Notes under the pieces: generated by a model
Database searches by the model: none
Seen by the model: only the letters and a program-made list of their open reading frames with translations
Told to the model about the DNA's origin: nothing
Shown here: positions 18,262 to 26,361 of the stretch, in pieces
Layout: every line of letters starts with the position of its first letter
Numbering within the stretch: position 1 is the stretch's first letter
Source of the DNA: Chitinophaga flava
GTDB taxonomy: Bacteria > Bacteroidota > Bacteroidia > Chitinophagales > Chitinophagaceae
Assembly: GCF_003308995.1 (NCBI RefSeq)
Contig: NZ_QFFJ01000002.1
Location: forward strand, 3,898,706-3,962,705
Direction of reading: 5' to 3'
Length of the DNA stretch: 64,000 bases
Translations under genes and position numbers: made by a program

Positions 18262-18726
18262 TTACGCCAGTTTGAATGCCGTACCGTGTTTGATCTCCGT
18301 CATTACAAAGGAGCTGTGCACTTGTGCAATGTTTTCGATGGCCGCCAGTTTGTTGGTCAGGAAATGCTGATAGCTGCGCATATCATCCACCACCACTTTG
18401 AGCAGGTAGTCGAAAGTACCGGCCACGTGGTAACATTCCATCACTTCTTCCATCTGGCTGATGGCCGCTTCAAACTTTTTCAGTAGTAGCTGTGAATGCA
18501 GCTGCAGCGATACGTTGCAGAAAGCGACGAGGGTTTTACCTATTTTATCAGCATGCAGCAGGGTGACATAATCTTTGATGACCCCCATTTTTTCTATCTT
18601 CTTCAACCTTTCATAGGTAGGTGTAACGCTAAGGCCTATACGATGTGCGATCTCTTTCGTATTGAGGCGGGCGTTTTGTTGCAATACTTCCAGTATGCGG
18701 CGGTCTGTTTTATCGAGTGTTTCCAT
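18262..18726 (-). CDS. Lrp/AsnC family transcriptional regulator
   Basis: This 154-residue regulator has an N-terminal winged helix-turn-helix (LDKTDRRILEVLQQNARLNTKEIAHRIGLSVTPTYERLKKIEKMGVI) and a C-terminal RAM ligand-binding domain (VMECYHVAGTFDYLLKVVVDDMRSYQHFL). Proteins of this class bind amino acids or related metabolites and form octamers. It is transcribed divergently from the histidine decarboxylase-like gene across a spacer of about 168 bp. By analogy with other Lrp pairs it may control that gene in response to an amino acid; this is inferred from position. Confidence 0.93.
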   Translation of the reverse strand: METLDKTDRRILEVLQQNARLNTKEIAHRIGLSVTPTYERLKKIEKMGVIKDYVTLLHADKIGKTLVAFCNVSLQLHSQLLLKKFEAAISQMEEVMECYHVAGTFDYLLKVVVDDMRSYQHFLTNKLAAIENIAQVHSSFVMTEIKHGTAFKLA

Positions 18727-18894
18727 GGCAGACGATTTTATCTGAAAAAGAGGCTACATGGCTCCCTTTACAGTCAAATTAAACTATATCTACACCAAAA
18801 CTAGTATATATTTTCTAATATTGACATAATGCCGGTTCAATTCAATTGCATTTACATAGCTTCGCAGCATCATACACCTGTAATTGACCGATTT

Positions 18895-20025
18895 ATGAAA
18901 GATTACCCGTTATCTGTTGCCGACGCAGCTACGCTGGATAGTCTGTTGACCGAAGTGAGGACGCACACACACCATTTCCTGGGATATCCTGTATCCAAAG
19001 ACTTTGATTATAGTCCGCTATACCCTTTTTTGCAGTATCCGCTCAATAACCTGGGGGATCCATTCGTAGACTCCACGTATACTGTAGGCTCCAGGGAGAT
19101 GGAGCGCCATGTCGTGGAATTTTTTGCGCGGCTGTTCCGTGCGCCCGCAAATGACTGGTGGGGATATGTGACCAATGGTGGTTCTGAAGGTAATCTGTAT
19201 GGGCTGTACCTGGCCCGTGAGCTGTATCCCAAAGCCATGGTTTATTATTCTGAGGCTACGCATTACAGTGTACAGAAGAACCTGCATCTGCTGAATATGC
19301 CCAGCATTATGATCCGTACGCTGCCGAACGGAGAAATTGATTATGATGACCTGCAGCAGACAATGAGCATGAACCGCCACATGCCTGTGATCATGCTGGC
19401 GAATATTGGTACTACGATGACAGAAGCGCGGGATGATATCGGGCGGATTAAGGGCATTTTAAAAGATCTTGCCATCAGGCATCACTATATTCATGCTGAC
19501 GGTGCTCTTTCGGGCAGTTATTGTGCCTTTTTAGACCCAAGGCCGGCCTTTGACTTTGCCGACGGAGCAGACAGCATCGCCATCAGCGGGCACAAATTTA
19601 TAGGCTCCCCTATCCCTTGTGGCGTAGTAGTAGCCAAAAAATCTTACCGTGACAGGATAGCCCGCTCCGTTGCCTATATCGGCAGTGTGGACACTACCAT
19701 CACAGGTTCAAGGAACGGCCACAGTCCGTTGTTTCTATGGTATGCCCTCAAAAGCCTCGGTATTGCCGGCCTGCAGGAAAGGGCCCGGCATAGCTTGTCC
19801 GTAGCAGCCTATGCAGTTGAACGTTTCAGAGAAAACGGCATTGACGCATGGCGTAACCCTCACTCCATTACGGTGGTATTTCCGGACCCTCCCGGGAATA
19901 TCCGCCGGAAGTGGCAGCTGGCTTCAGAAAACGGCTGGTCACATATTATCTGCATGCCTAATGTGGAGACTACACAGATCGACCAGCTGCTGGCAGAAAT
20001 GACTGCCGCCGCTGTCATGGTCTAG
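18895..20025 (+). CDS. hdc: PLP-dependent group II decarboxylase, histidine decarboxylase-like
   Basis: Starting at MKDYPLSVAD (18895) the product has 376 residues, essentially the length I recall for PLP-dependent bacterial histidine decarboxylases such as that of Morganella. The ATG at 18829 is less likely. Motifs of this branch are present: NLGDPF, WGYVTNGGSEGNLYGLYLAREL, ATHYS (His123, ring-stacking), HADGALSG, and SGHKFIGSPIPCG with Lys234 as the PLP Schiff-base lysine. The reaction would convert histidine to histamine and CO2. Related plant enzymes decarboxylate serine, so the substrate needs testing. No antiporter gene is adjacent. The stop codon shares the palindromic CTAG with the stop of the convergent MscS gene. 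Confidence 0.87.
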   Translation: MKDYPLSVADAATLDSLLTEVRTHTHHFLGYPVSKDFDYSPLYPFLQYPLNNLGDPFVDSTYTVGSREMERHVVEFFARLFRAPANDWWGYVTNGGSEGNLYGLYLARELYPKAMVYYSEATHYSVQKNLHLLNMPSIMIRTLPNGEIDYDDLQQTMSMNRHMPVIMLANIGTTMTEARDDIGRIKGILKDLAIRHHYIHADGALSGSYCAFLDPRPAFDFADGADSIAISGHKFIGSPIPCGVVVAKKSYRDRIARSVAYIGSVDTTITGSRNGHSPLFLWYALKSLGIAGLQERARHSLSVAAYAVERFRENGIDAWRNPHSITVVFPDPPGNIRRKWQLASENGWSHIICMPNVETTQIDQLLAEMTAAAVMV

Positions 20026-20903
20026 CTTCTGCCACCTTCCGCAATAGCAATGATTTCTGTATTGAGCGCCCGTTTTATCAGGCGCTCTTTTTCTTTGTCG
20101 GACGGTACCAGCAGTTGTATTTTGAACTGTACAAAGTCTTTTCTGATCTCCAGGGTTTTGAGAGAGAAACTATCTTCCCGGTAATAGCGTTGATAGGCCG
20201 AGATCGACTTACGCAGCCTGGATTCGAGCTCTTCGGGCGTAAATTTGTGCTTATGATCCAGCTCAAATTCAAGTGAGAGTTTTTTAATGTTCTGTTTGGA
20301 TTGATTAATAACGATGGTGGTAAACACGACCGAATTGGGGATGATTACAATCTCGTCATCATCGTTCTGCAGCACCACGTTGATCAGGGTGATATCCATG
20401 ATTCTGCCGCGGTACTCCCCGATTCTAACCTGATCTCCCAGTGATAGCTGATCAGAAAACATCACGATCAGCCCGTTGATCATATTGGAGATGTAATCTT
20501 TTGTTAATAATGCAATGGCCGCTGCCACGATGCTGATACCGGTGATCAGTTGTACCAGATCTTTCCCAAAAAAGATGGGGACAGCCAACAGAAAAAAAGC
20601 GGTGTTCATCACCGAAGTGATGCGATTGATACCGAGGATAAAATTGTCTTTTTCCAGAGGTTTGATACGATGGCGGCGGGTATACCAGTAAAGGATCACC
20701 AGCCATGCCATGGAGATCACGAGGTTAGCGCCCAGAAAGAACGTCAGGGCTTCGGCAATTTTATATAACCATGGCAACCCTTCGAAGAAAGCCGGATGTT
20801 CGACGTTGAAATAAATGAGGCCGGAGTAGATCAATAATTTTATAAAGAAGATGACCCGCTCACGGCGGTTGATATATTTATAGGTTTTATCGGTTACCAT
20901 CAT
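20022..20903 (-). CDS. MscS family mechanosensitive ion channel
   Basis: This protein has 293 residues from the first of two tandem ATGs at 20903. The upstream start at 20927 would overlap a perfect -7 box (TACTTTTG, 20925-20932), which lies 21 bp before 20903. Three to four transmembrane helices precede the pore helix (LITGISIVAAAIALLTKDYISNMINGLIVMFSDQL). The MscS beta domain follows (LGDQVRIGEYRGRIMDITLINVVLQ, IVIIPNSVV). It would release solutes on hypo-osmotic shock. The N-terminal region is slightly longer than in E. coli MscS. The gene overlaps the stop of the decarboxylase gene by 4 bp tail to tail. Confidence 0.92.
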   Translation of the reverse strand: MMVTDKTYKYINRRERVIFFIKLLIYSGLIYFNVEHPAFFEGLPWLYKIAEALTFFLGANLVISMAWLVILYWYTRRHRIKPLEKDNFILGINRITSVMNTAFFLLAVPIFFGKDLVQLITGISIVAAAIALLTKDYISNMINGLIVMFSDQLSLGDQVRIGEYRGRIMDITLINVVLQNDDDEIVIIPNSVVFTTIVINQSKQNIKKLSLEFELDHKHKFTPEELESRLRKSISAYQRYYREDSFSLKTLEIRKDFVQFKIQLLVPSDKEKERLIKRALNTEIIAIAEGGRS

Positions 20904-20980
20904 AGTTTCCCACGCGCTTTCCGGCAAAAGTACAAAAGGACACCGGTTTAAAAAAAGTGTAAACAGCAGCCATGGCTGTA

Positions 20981-21229
20981 TTACTTCATTTTATCCAGTA
21001 TTTCTGTCCAGATAATGCGTGCAATTTGTTCGCTTTCTACGATACGCAGGTTGCCTTCCGGCGTATCCGTGTGGTCAATCATGAAGGTCTGGGTATGGGG
21101 TTGATAATCGTCCAACATGTGTACATCAGGGATCACTTCATAAATGGTCTCGAAAGCCACCCTGTTGATACTGATGGTCAGCCCGTATGGTTTTCCATTA
21201 ATCATCACCGTTATACTATGACGTTCCAT
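20981..21229 (-). CDS. Small protein, function unknown
   Basis: Encodes 82 residues without signal peptide or membrane segment. It reads as a small alpha/beta protein (HSITVMINGKPYGLTISIN, then EGNLRIVESEQIARIIWTEILDKMK). No family is recognised. It lies on the same strand upstream of the MscS gene, separated by 77 bp that contain that gene's promoter, so the two are probably independent. Confidence 0.55.
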   Translation of the reverse strand: MERHSITVMINGKPYGLTISINRVAFETIYEVIPDVHMLDDYQPHTQTFMIDHTDTPEGNLRIVESEQIARIIWTEILDKMK

Positions 21230-21277
21230 ACAAACTGGTTTTGATCCATAATAAAAGCAACAAGGCTTATGCCATAT

Positions 21278-21313
21278 AAAAAGACCGGTGCCGTACGGTT
21301 ACCGGTCTTTTTT
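21278..21313. terminator. Bidirectional intrinsic terminator
   Basis: The arms aaaaagaccggt (21278-21289) and accggtcttttt (21301-21312) form a 12-bp stem with A- and T-runs built into the ends. It lies about 30 bp beyond the stop of the lysine-rich protein gene on the minus strand. Confidence 0.82.
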
Positions 21314-21344
21314 GTATATAATGGAAGGATAAAATGACCACCTA

Positions 21345-21842
21345 TCAGGCAGTAGCCATTGCACGGCGTCTGGTTGTTTTCTTATGCATGGCTGCCCTTT
21401 TTTTCGGGGTTGTTTTTCTTGCGGTTGCTTTTTTCTTCATCATTGTTTTTGCAGTGGTTGCTCTTTTGGCAGTTGCCTTTTTGGCAGTTACCCGTTTAGT
21501 GGTTGTTTTTTTAGCTGCGGCCTTTTTAGGGGCAGCTTTTTTAGTTGCCATTTTTGGGGTAGACATTTTGGAAGAAGTTATCTTCCGTGTAGTTGTTTTT
21601 TTTGCGGCTGTTTTTTTTGCGGTTGATTTTTTAGCGGCAACCATTTTAGTAGTTCCTGTTTTGCTGCTTGTTTTTTTAGGGACTTTTGCGCCTTCTTTTC
21701 TGGCTTCAGACAAACCAATTGCAATTGCCTGTTTAGGGTTAGTTACTTTTTTAGCACTACGGCCACTTTTAAGTTTGCCTTTGTGCATCTCACGCATGGA
21801 TTTTTCCACTTTCTCCTGAGACTTACTGGAATACTTTGCCAT
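21345..21842 (-). CDS. Lysine/alanine-rich DNA-binding-like protein with N-terminal DUF6496 domain
   Basis: From MAKYSSKSQEKVEKSM (21842) the frame encodes 165 residues; upstream residues in the same frame are not protein-like. Residues 1-55 match the DUF6496 pattern (MHKGKLKSGRSAKKVTNPKQAIAIGLSEARKEGAKVP). The remaining 110 residues are low-complexity K/A/T repeats (KKTAAKKTTT, KKAAAKKTTTKR) resembling the tails of bacterial histone H1-like proteins. A nucleoid-associated role is inferred from composition. The repeat tract is prone to length variation. A strong terminator follows. The neighbouring KGG protein, divergent from it, belongs to a stress-linked class. Confidence 0.87.
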   Translation of the reverse strand: MAKYSSKSQEKVEKSMREMHKGKLKSGRSAKKVTNPKQAIAIGLSEARKEGAKVPKKTSSKTGTTKMVAAKKSTAKKTAAKKTTTRKITSSKMSTPKMATKKAAPKKAAAKKTTTKRVTAKKATAKRATTAKTMMKKKATARKTTPKKRAAMHKKTTRRRAMATA

Positions 21843-22109
21843 GATCTGAAGATTTAAATGGGTTAAAAAAAGAAGTAACAGGTGTAAACGAAACAAATTA
21901 CAAGCCAGCTGCCAACTGGCAAAAGAGGGTCCATATCTGGGGAAACGAGGCTGAAACTGTGTTAAAAATTCTATGTATTGTGGAATGAATTGCCCCATCA
22001 GACGAATACAATGAAACTCAATACCCTTTATACAAAGCGATTCGACCGGTGGCATGTATATTGATCATTTTTCTGGCAACATTGTTCACTACACTATAAA
22101 ACCAGGATT

Positions 22110-22433
22110 ATGGAACACATAAGGTATCAACAATTCGCGCCAGGCGCCGAAAACCAGGAGAAGACCCAAGGGGACAAACCTAAACATAGTAAAAGAGGTT
22201 TTGCATCCATGGACCCTGAACAACAACGGGCCATTTCAAGAGAAGGCGGAAGAGCCGCGCATCAACAAGGCGTAGCACACAAGTTCACATCTGAAGAAGC
22301 CCGCGCTGCAGGCAAAAAAGGCGGTGAAGCTGTAAGCCGCAACCGCGAACACATGGCGGCCATCGGAAGAAAGGGTGGTACTAACCGTGGTAAAAAGAAG
22401 AATAATGCTACCCCTGAAGAAAATAACCTGTAG
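22110..22433 (+). CDS. KGG-repeat (GsiB/YciG-like) stress protein
   Basis: The 107-residue hydrophilic protein carries three KGG-type repeats: RGFASMDPEQQRAISREGG, KFTSEEARAAGKKGG and REHMAAIGRKGG. It is flanked by Lys/Asn/Gln-rich tails. Members such as Bacillus GsiB are glucose-starvation or general-stress proteins of hydrophilin character; no catalytic activity is known. The first repeat has EGG in place of KGG. It is divergent from the lysine-rich protein gene, which suggests a small stress-linked pair. Confidence 0.88.
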   Translation: MEHIRYQQFAPGAENQEKTQGDKPKHSKRGFASMDPEQQRAISREGGRAAHQQGVAHKFTSEEARAAGKKGGEAVSRNREHMAAIGRKGGTNRGKKKNNATPEENNL

Positions 22434-22545
22434 AATTTGATGGATGACGAAAGGTGAATTGATATCTCAGCTAAAATTCGCAGTTCGTCATCCGCAATTC
22501 GTCATAATTCTTCTTATATTTAGCATAACGATCAAATTCAAGGTT

Positions 22546-22908
22546 ATGCTAGTACTGGCCAAGTTCCTGATAGCTTTTGTAATGCTGGAACATCTCTACA
22601 TAATGTGGTTCGAAATGTTTGCCTGGACCACAAAAGGGCCTAAAGTATTCAAAAAATTTCCCAAAGCATTATTCCCGGCCACAAAACCACTTGCTGCCAA
22701 CCAGGGGCTTTATAATGGCTTTCTGGCTGCCGGCCTATGTTGGTCCTTGCTCATCACCGACCCGGAATGGGCCCGGCATACTGCTGTCTTTTTCCTGGGC
22801 TGCATCATTGTAGCCGGGATCTATGGAACCCTGACAGCAGACAAAAAAATCTTCTTTGTACAGGCTCTGCCTGCCCTGATAACCCTGATATTACTTCACC
22901 TTTCATAA
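22546..22908 (+). CDS. DUF1304 family small membrane protein
   Basis: From the internal ATG at 22546 (MLVLAKFLIAFVMLEHLYIMWFEMFAW) the product has 120 residues with four transmembrane helices. This is the expected size and start for DUF1304 proteins. The ATG at 22444 would add 34 residues encoded by a repetitive spacer containing an inverted repeat (ggatgacgaa / ttcgtcatcc) and is rejected. The EHLYIMWFEMFAW motif is the family hallmark. Function is unknown. The next gene starts 11 bp downstream on the same strand. Confidence 0.87.
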   Translation: MLVLAKFLIAFVMLEHLYIMWFEMFAWTTKGPKVFKKFPKALFPATKPLAANQGLYNGFLAAGLCWSLLITDPEWARHTAVFFLGCIIVAGIYGTLTADKKIFFVQALPALITLILLHLS

Positions 22909-22919
22909 AATCACCTCCC

Positions 22920-23327
22920 ATGATCGATGAAGCAGATATCAGGATAGGCAACTATGTGTCTTACTTCGACTATAATATGGAGGAATCCGTATTTGTGGTG
23001 GAAGGGATACTCAACGGGTATATCTATAACTCCGGCCTCCCCCGCAGCAAGATCGCCTGCGAAAAGGCCAACCCCGTCATGCTGGACCTGTACCAGCTCA
23101 TTAAATTCGACTTTATCCGTGGCGCACCCGAAGAAGGAGAAGATGAAAACATCTACTCCCTTAAATACAACCGGCTTCACAGCCTGCATATACGTCACGA
23201 AAACGGCTGCTTCCAGCCGGTAACAGAAGCTCCTGGCGGATTCGTTCCCTACGGGCGTCCCCTCGTGCATGTACATCAGCTGCAAAACCTGTTTCATGCC
23301 CTCAGCAGAGATGAACTTACCCTTTAG
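22920..23327 (+). CDS. Small protein with RIGNYV N-terminal motif, function unknown
   Basis: ATG at 22920 gives a 135-residue soluble protein starting MIDEADIRIGNYVSYFDY. In my recollection the opening resembles a group of uncharacterised Bacteroidota proteins beginning with an 'IRIGN' strand. No catalytic motif is evident. It follows the DUF1304 gene by 11 bp, likely in one transcript, and its 3' end overlaps the convergent lipid kinase gene by 11 bp. Confidence 0.72.
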   Translation: MIDEADIRIGNYVSYFDYNMEESVFVVEGILNGYIYNSGLPRSKIACEKANPVMLDLYQLIKFDFIRGAPEEGEDENIYSLKYNRLHSLHIRHENGCFQPVTEAPGGFVPYGRPLVHVHQLQNLFHALSRDELTL

Positions 23328-24219
23328 TTTCCGGCACAAAAACAGCCAGAGAACGGGGAATAATTTCTGCCGTCACTTCATGCACCTTGCCAATATACTC
23401 TCCATCAATCTGGAGCTCCGCCCGCTTGCGGGTATAGATGTACACCTTCCTCGCCCGGATAATCTCTGTCTTATGCGGGTTAAAAGGACGACGAATAAAT
23501 AACATCTTCAGTCCTTCCAGCAATGACAACCGCTTTATCAGCACCACTTCAAAAATACCATCCCCCAGATCACTATATGGATTGATACAAGCCCCTGTAC
23601 CATATTTTCCGGCATTGGCCAGCACGATCATAAAAGCGTCCCTCGCCACACGGTCTTTCCCGTTATCTATCTGTACCGCAAACCGCTGCCGGTACCACAA
23701 TGCCTTAAACGCCACCCGTGCATATCCCAGTTTACCCCGCACACCAGACTTCTCGAAATACTTCACCAGCAAGGCATTTAAACCAATATCACTCAGATGG
23801 ATGGAAATTTCCGCACCATTGATATTCACCACATCGATCAACTGCACCTTTGCGTTCAACACCAGTTCCAGCGCAGCTACCCACGATTCGGGAATACAAA
23901 GGTCTTTCGCCATTCCATTAGCCGATCCTGCCGGCAGAATACCCAATGGAATACCGGTATGCAACAGGCAGGAAGCCACCATCTTCACCGTACCATCTCC
24001 GCCTACAGCTACAACCCCTGTCCAACCACCTGCTCCCACCAGTTCTCTCAACCTTTTACCATCAGCCATCGGACGCCCTGTCAACAACAGCATCTCCGCC
24101 TCTGCTTCAGGCCTGCGCTCAAAAAAACGTTGGACTACTTCTTGCGGAGCTACCTTTTTGGCTACTCCTGAAGCAGGATTGATCACAAATAATAATCTTA
24201 ACTTCTTTTGTATTTCCAT
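23317..24219 (-). CDS. Diacylglycerol/lipid kinase (DAGK catalytic domain, YegS/DgkB-like)
   Basis: The 300-residue enzyme transfers phosphate from ATP to a lipid hydroxyl, probably diacylglycerol. Motifs are VINPASG (residues 12-18), GGDGT (73-77, ATP-binding hallmark) and LPAGSANGMA (95-104). The C-terminal beta-sandwich domain includes NPYSDLGDGIFEVVLI and ELQIDGEY. It is divergent, with a 25-bp gap, from a gene for an App1-type phosphatidate phosphatase that could catalyse the reverse step. This suggests a balanced phosphatidate/diacylglycerol pair. Confidence 0.93.
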   Translation of the reverse strand: MEIQKKLRLLFVINPASGVAKKVAPQEVVQRFFERRPEAEAEMLLLTGRPMADGKRLRELVGAGGWTGVVAVGGDGTVKMVASCLLHTGIPLGILPAGSANGMAKDLCIPESWVAALELVLNAKVQLIDVVNINGAEISIHLSDIGLNALLVKYFEKSGVRGKLGYARVAFKALWYRQRFAVQIDNGKDRVARDAFMIVLANAGKYGTGACINPYSDLGDGIFEVVLIKRLSLLEGLKMLFIRRPFNPHKTEIIRARKVYIYTRKRAELQIDGEYIGKVHEVTAEIIPRSLAVFVPETKG

Positions 24220-24244
24220 ACAGGCCCATTAAGTTGTAGCTGAT

Positions 24245-25309
24245 ATGTACTCATCCGGGAAACACAAATATAACGCCGCAAAAAAAAGCCTTTCTCAAAG
24301 GCTGTGGAACAGTATCGGCATCAGCACGACTACGGTAGTAAAGGTTTACAGGGGTTACGGATACGATGGACAATTACAGCTCTTCGGGCATGTACTGACC
24401 CGCAGTCCTGCACCGGAAGCCCGTTCCCGTGGCAATGTATGGCTGCATATCTGGTCGTTGCTGCGGTTGTTTATGGTACACCCCCAACCTAATGCTGCTG
24501 TACAACTGGAATGGCAGGGCAAAACCATCTCTGCCCGTACCGCAGATGATGGCTTCTTTCATTTTCAGTGGCAGCCCGAATATCCTACCACTGCCGGCTG
24601 GCATCCGGTAACGGTCACCCACATCCAACAAAATGCTGTTATCGCAACCGGGTACGGGGAACTGTATATTCCACATCGTACACAGTACGGCTGCATATCC
24701 GACATAGACGATACCTTTCTTATCTCCCATTCCAGTCATCTCTATAAAAAACTCTATGTACTACTCACCCATAATGCCAGCAGCAGAAAACCTTTTGAAG
24801 GAGTAGTACACCATTATCAGCTCCTGAGCCACGGACACACTACCCCGGCCTTCCCCAATCCCTTCTTTTATGTGAGCAGCAGTGAATGGAACCTGTATGG
24901 TTATATCCGCGAATTTGCTGATGCATGGCAATTACCACAAGGTGTGTATCTGCTCAACCAGCTGAAACGTTTCACCCAACTGGTCAATACCGGACGGGGA
25001 AAACACAATACCAAATTCACCCGTATTGCGCGTATACTGGAGAGTTACCCCCACATACCCTTTGTGCTGCTGGGCGATGATACCCAGCAGGATCCCTATA
25101 TCTACGAAGCAATAGCCCGCCATTTTCCGCAGCGGATACTCTGTGTATATCTCCGGCATGTCAGCCATAAAAACAAAGCAGCTGTACAAGTGGTAGTCAG
25201 TAACCTGCAAACACTAGGTATCGCCTGCTGTTACTTTCAGCACAGCGCAGAAGCCATCGCACATTCCCGACAGGCAGGTCTTATTCCTCCGCTGTTGCCT
25301 TCTTCGTAA
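24245..25309 (+). CDS. App1-like phosphatidate phosphatase (DUF2183)
   Basis: This 354-residue HAD-superfamily phosphatase has the catalytic DIDDT motif (residues 153-157) opening the App1 C-terminal catalytic domain. Downstream HAD motifs are FYVSSSEWN (motif II, SSS) and LLGDDTQQDPYIY (motif IV). The N-terminal half contains an Ig-like segment rich in Trp and Tyr. Family members dephosphorylate phosphatidic acid to diacylglycerol. It sits divergently beside the lipid kinase gene, and its 3' end overlaps the convergent methyltransferase gene by 29 bp. Confidence 0.87.
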   Translation: MYSSGKHKYNAAKKSLSQRLWNSIGISTTTVVKVYRGYGYDGQLQLFGHVLTRSPAPEARSRGNVWLHIWSLLRLFMVHPQPNAAVQLEWQGKTISARTADDGFFHFQWQPEYPTTAGWHPVTVTHIQQNAVIATGYGELYIPHRTQYGCISDIDDTFLISHSSHLYKKLYVLLTHNASSRKPFEGVVHHYQLLSHGHTTPAFPNPFFYVSSSEWNLYGYIREFADAWQLPQGVYLLNQLKRFTQLVNTGRGKHNTKFTRIARILESYPHIPFVLLGDDTQQDPYIYEAIARHFPQRILCVYLRHVSHKNKAAVQVVVSNLQTLGIACCYFQHSAEAIAHSRQAGLIPPLLPSS

Positions 25310-26210
25310 CAACGGTTGCTGAAAAATGCGCTGTCACCGGAATGTTACGGATAGTGTATTGCGAGGCTGGTAAATACTCCTCCACCATCGGCAAAGAAGG
25401 TGCATAATGATAACTTCCGCCCGGACGCAAGGCCTGAAGGATTTCCATGTATTTATGGGCATAACGCGCGCAATCAGGACTGTTGCGGTGATGATGATGC
25501 AGGAAATGATTTGAGAAAGATAAATTGGAAACAATGGTATCCCAGTAACCGGGCGACAGAGAAAAATCCAGCCAGTCGCCTACTTGCAGGAATGCTGCCG
25601 GAGTAGCAATAAAACGATCTACTCCGTAAGCCTCAATACCCTGGCTACGCAGGTATTTTACCAGATATGCCTGTGGACCACAACCGATGTCCAGCAAAGG
25701 CCCTTTAATACCACTGGTGTTTAGTTGCAATACCTCCAGTTGCAGCACAGCTTCATATTCCGCACATACTACAGGCTCCAGCTGTCTTCCTGCAACAGCA
25801 AAGGTCTTTTCAGTAAAAGGATTCGAAGTTCTCAGCCATTCGCGCAACCGTGCACTATGTCTGGCTGACAGTATAGTTTCATCTACCCTGCGGTCTTTTA
25901 CAGCGCCAATGATATCCTCCACCAGCCTGGCATACACCTGTTGTAATGAATCGGTATGTGTTGTTGAAATATCTAGATATTGGTTAGTATGACAGAAGGC
26001 CTTCCTCGCCTGCATGGTGAGGTAGCTGACTATCTCCCGGCTTTTGTGCGTATCCTCCAGGGCCAGTATTTCCTCCGGGCAGTCTGTCAGCAGCTCGCGG
26101 GTAAAGCGAGTCCAGGGCAATACAGCAGCAGATCCCTGGTAATAAAGATTACGATGGGCATGTTGATGATACTGGGAGTCGATGCTTTGCAATATTCGTG
26201 GAGAGATCAT
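25281..26210 (-). CDS. Class I SAM-dependent methyltransferase, substrate unknown
   Basis: This 309-residue protein has a SAM-binding motif I (LLDIGCGPQAYLVKYL, about residues 172-187), the acidic VDRF segment and a motif-IV-like IVSNLSFSNHFLHHHH. The N-terminal 150 residues are helical and specific to this protein. A HHHH run at the motif-IV loop is unusual. The post-motif LRPGGSYHYAPSLPMVEEYLP resembles small-molecule or lipid methyltransferases. A -7 box (TATCTTTG, 26215-26222) lies only 4 bp before the ATG, suggesting a leaderless transcript. Its 3' end overlaps the phosphatase gene. Confidence 0.82.
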   Translation of the reverse strand: MISPRILQSIDSQYHQHAHRNLYYQGSAAVLPWTRFTRELLTDCPEEILALEDTHKSREIVSYLTMQARKAFCHTNQYLDISTTHTDSLQQVYARLVEDIIGAVKDRRVDETILSARHSARLREWLRTSNPFTEKTFAVAGRQLEPVVCAEYEAVLQLEVLQLNTSGIKGPLLDIGCGPQAYLVKYLRSQGIEAYGVDRFIATPAAFLQVGDWLDFSLSPGYWDTIVSNLSFSNHFLHHHHRNSPDCARYAHKYMEILQALRPGGSYHYAPSLPMVEEYLPASQYTIRNIPVTAHFSATVVTKKATAEE

Positions 26211-26257
26211 CTTACAAAGATAAGCGGAAAAACAGGCATTTCGACTGGCTTTAAATG

Positions 26258-26300
26258 TTATAGCGGGATGACAGCCAACAGGCCGCGCATCCCGCTATAA
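26258..26300. terminator. 13-bp perfect hairpin downstream of the ABC exporter genes
   Basis: The arms ttatagcgggatg (26258-26270) and catcccgctataa (26288-26300) are perfect complements around a 17-nt loop. There is no clear U-tract. It sits between the stop of the ABC exporter operon (26362) and the methyltransferase promoter, so a terminator or RNA-stabilising role for the ABC transcript is likely. Confidence 0.5.
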
Positions 26301-26361
26301 TGATGTAAGAGTAAGTATACATTTGCTGGGTTTATATAACCCTCATGCATACACGATTTTA

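Noticed and set aside
21345..21842. Lysine codon repeats considered as a tandem DNA repeat or CRISPR-like array
   Set aside because: Units are short and irregular and explained by the K/A/T-rich protein tail. No CRISPR repeat-spacer structure exists in the window.
22737..22919. N-terminal extension of the RIGNYV protein back to 22737
   Set aside because: It lies inside the DUF1304 gene in another frame; the ATG at 22920 is the plausible start.
23438..24232. 264-codon plus-strand frame opposite the lipid kinase gene
   Set aside because: Composition is atypical (Ser/Pro/Thr-rich, no domain), and the minus strand has the GGDGT kinase.
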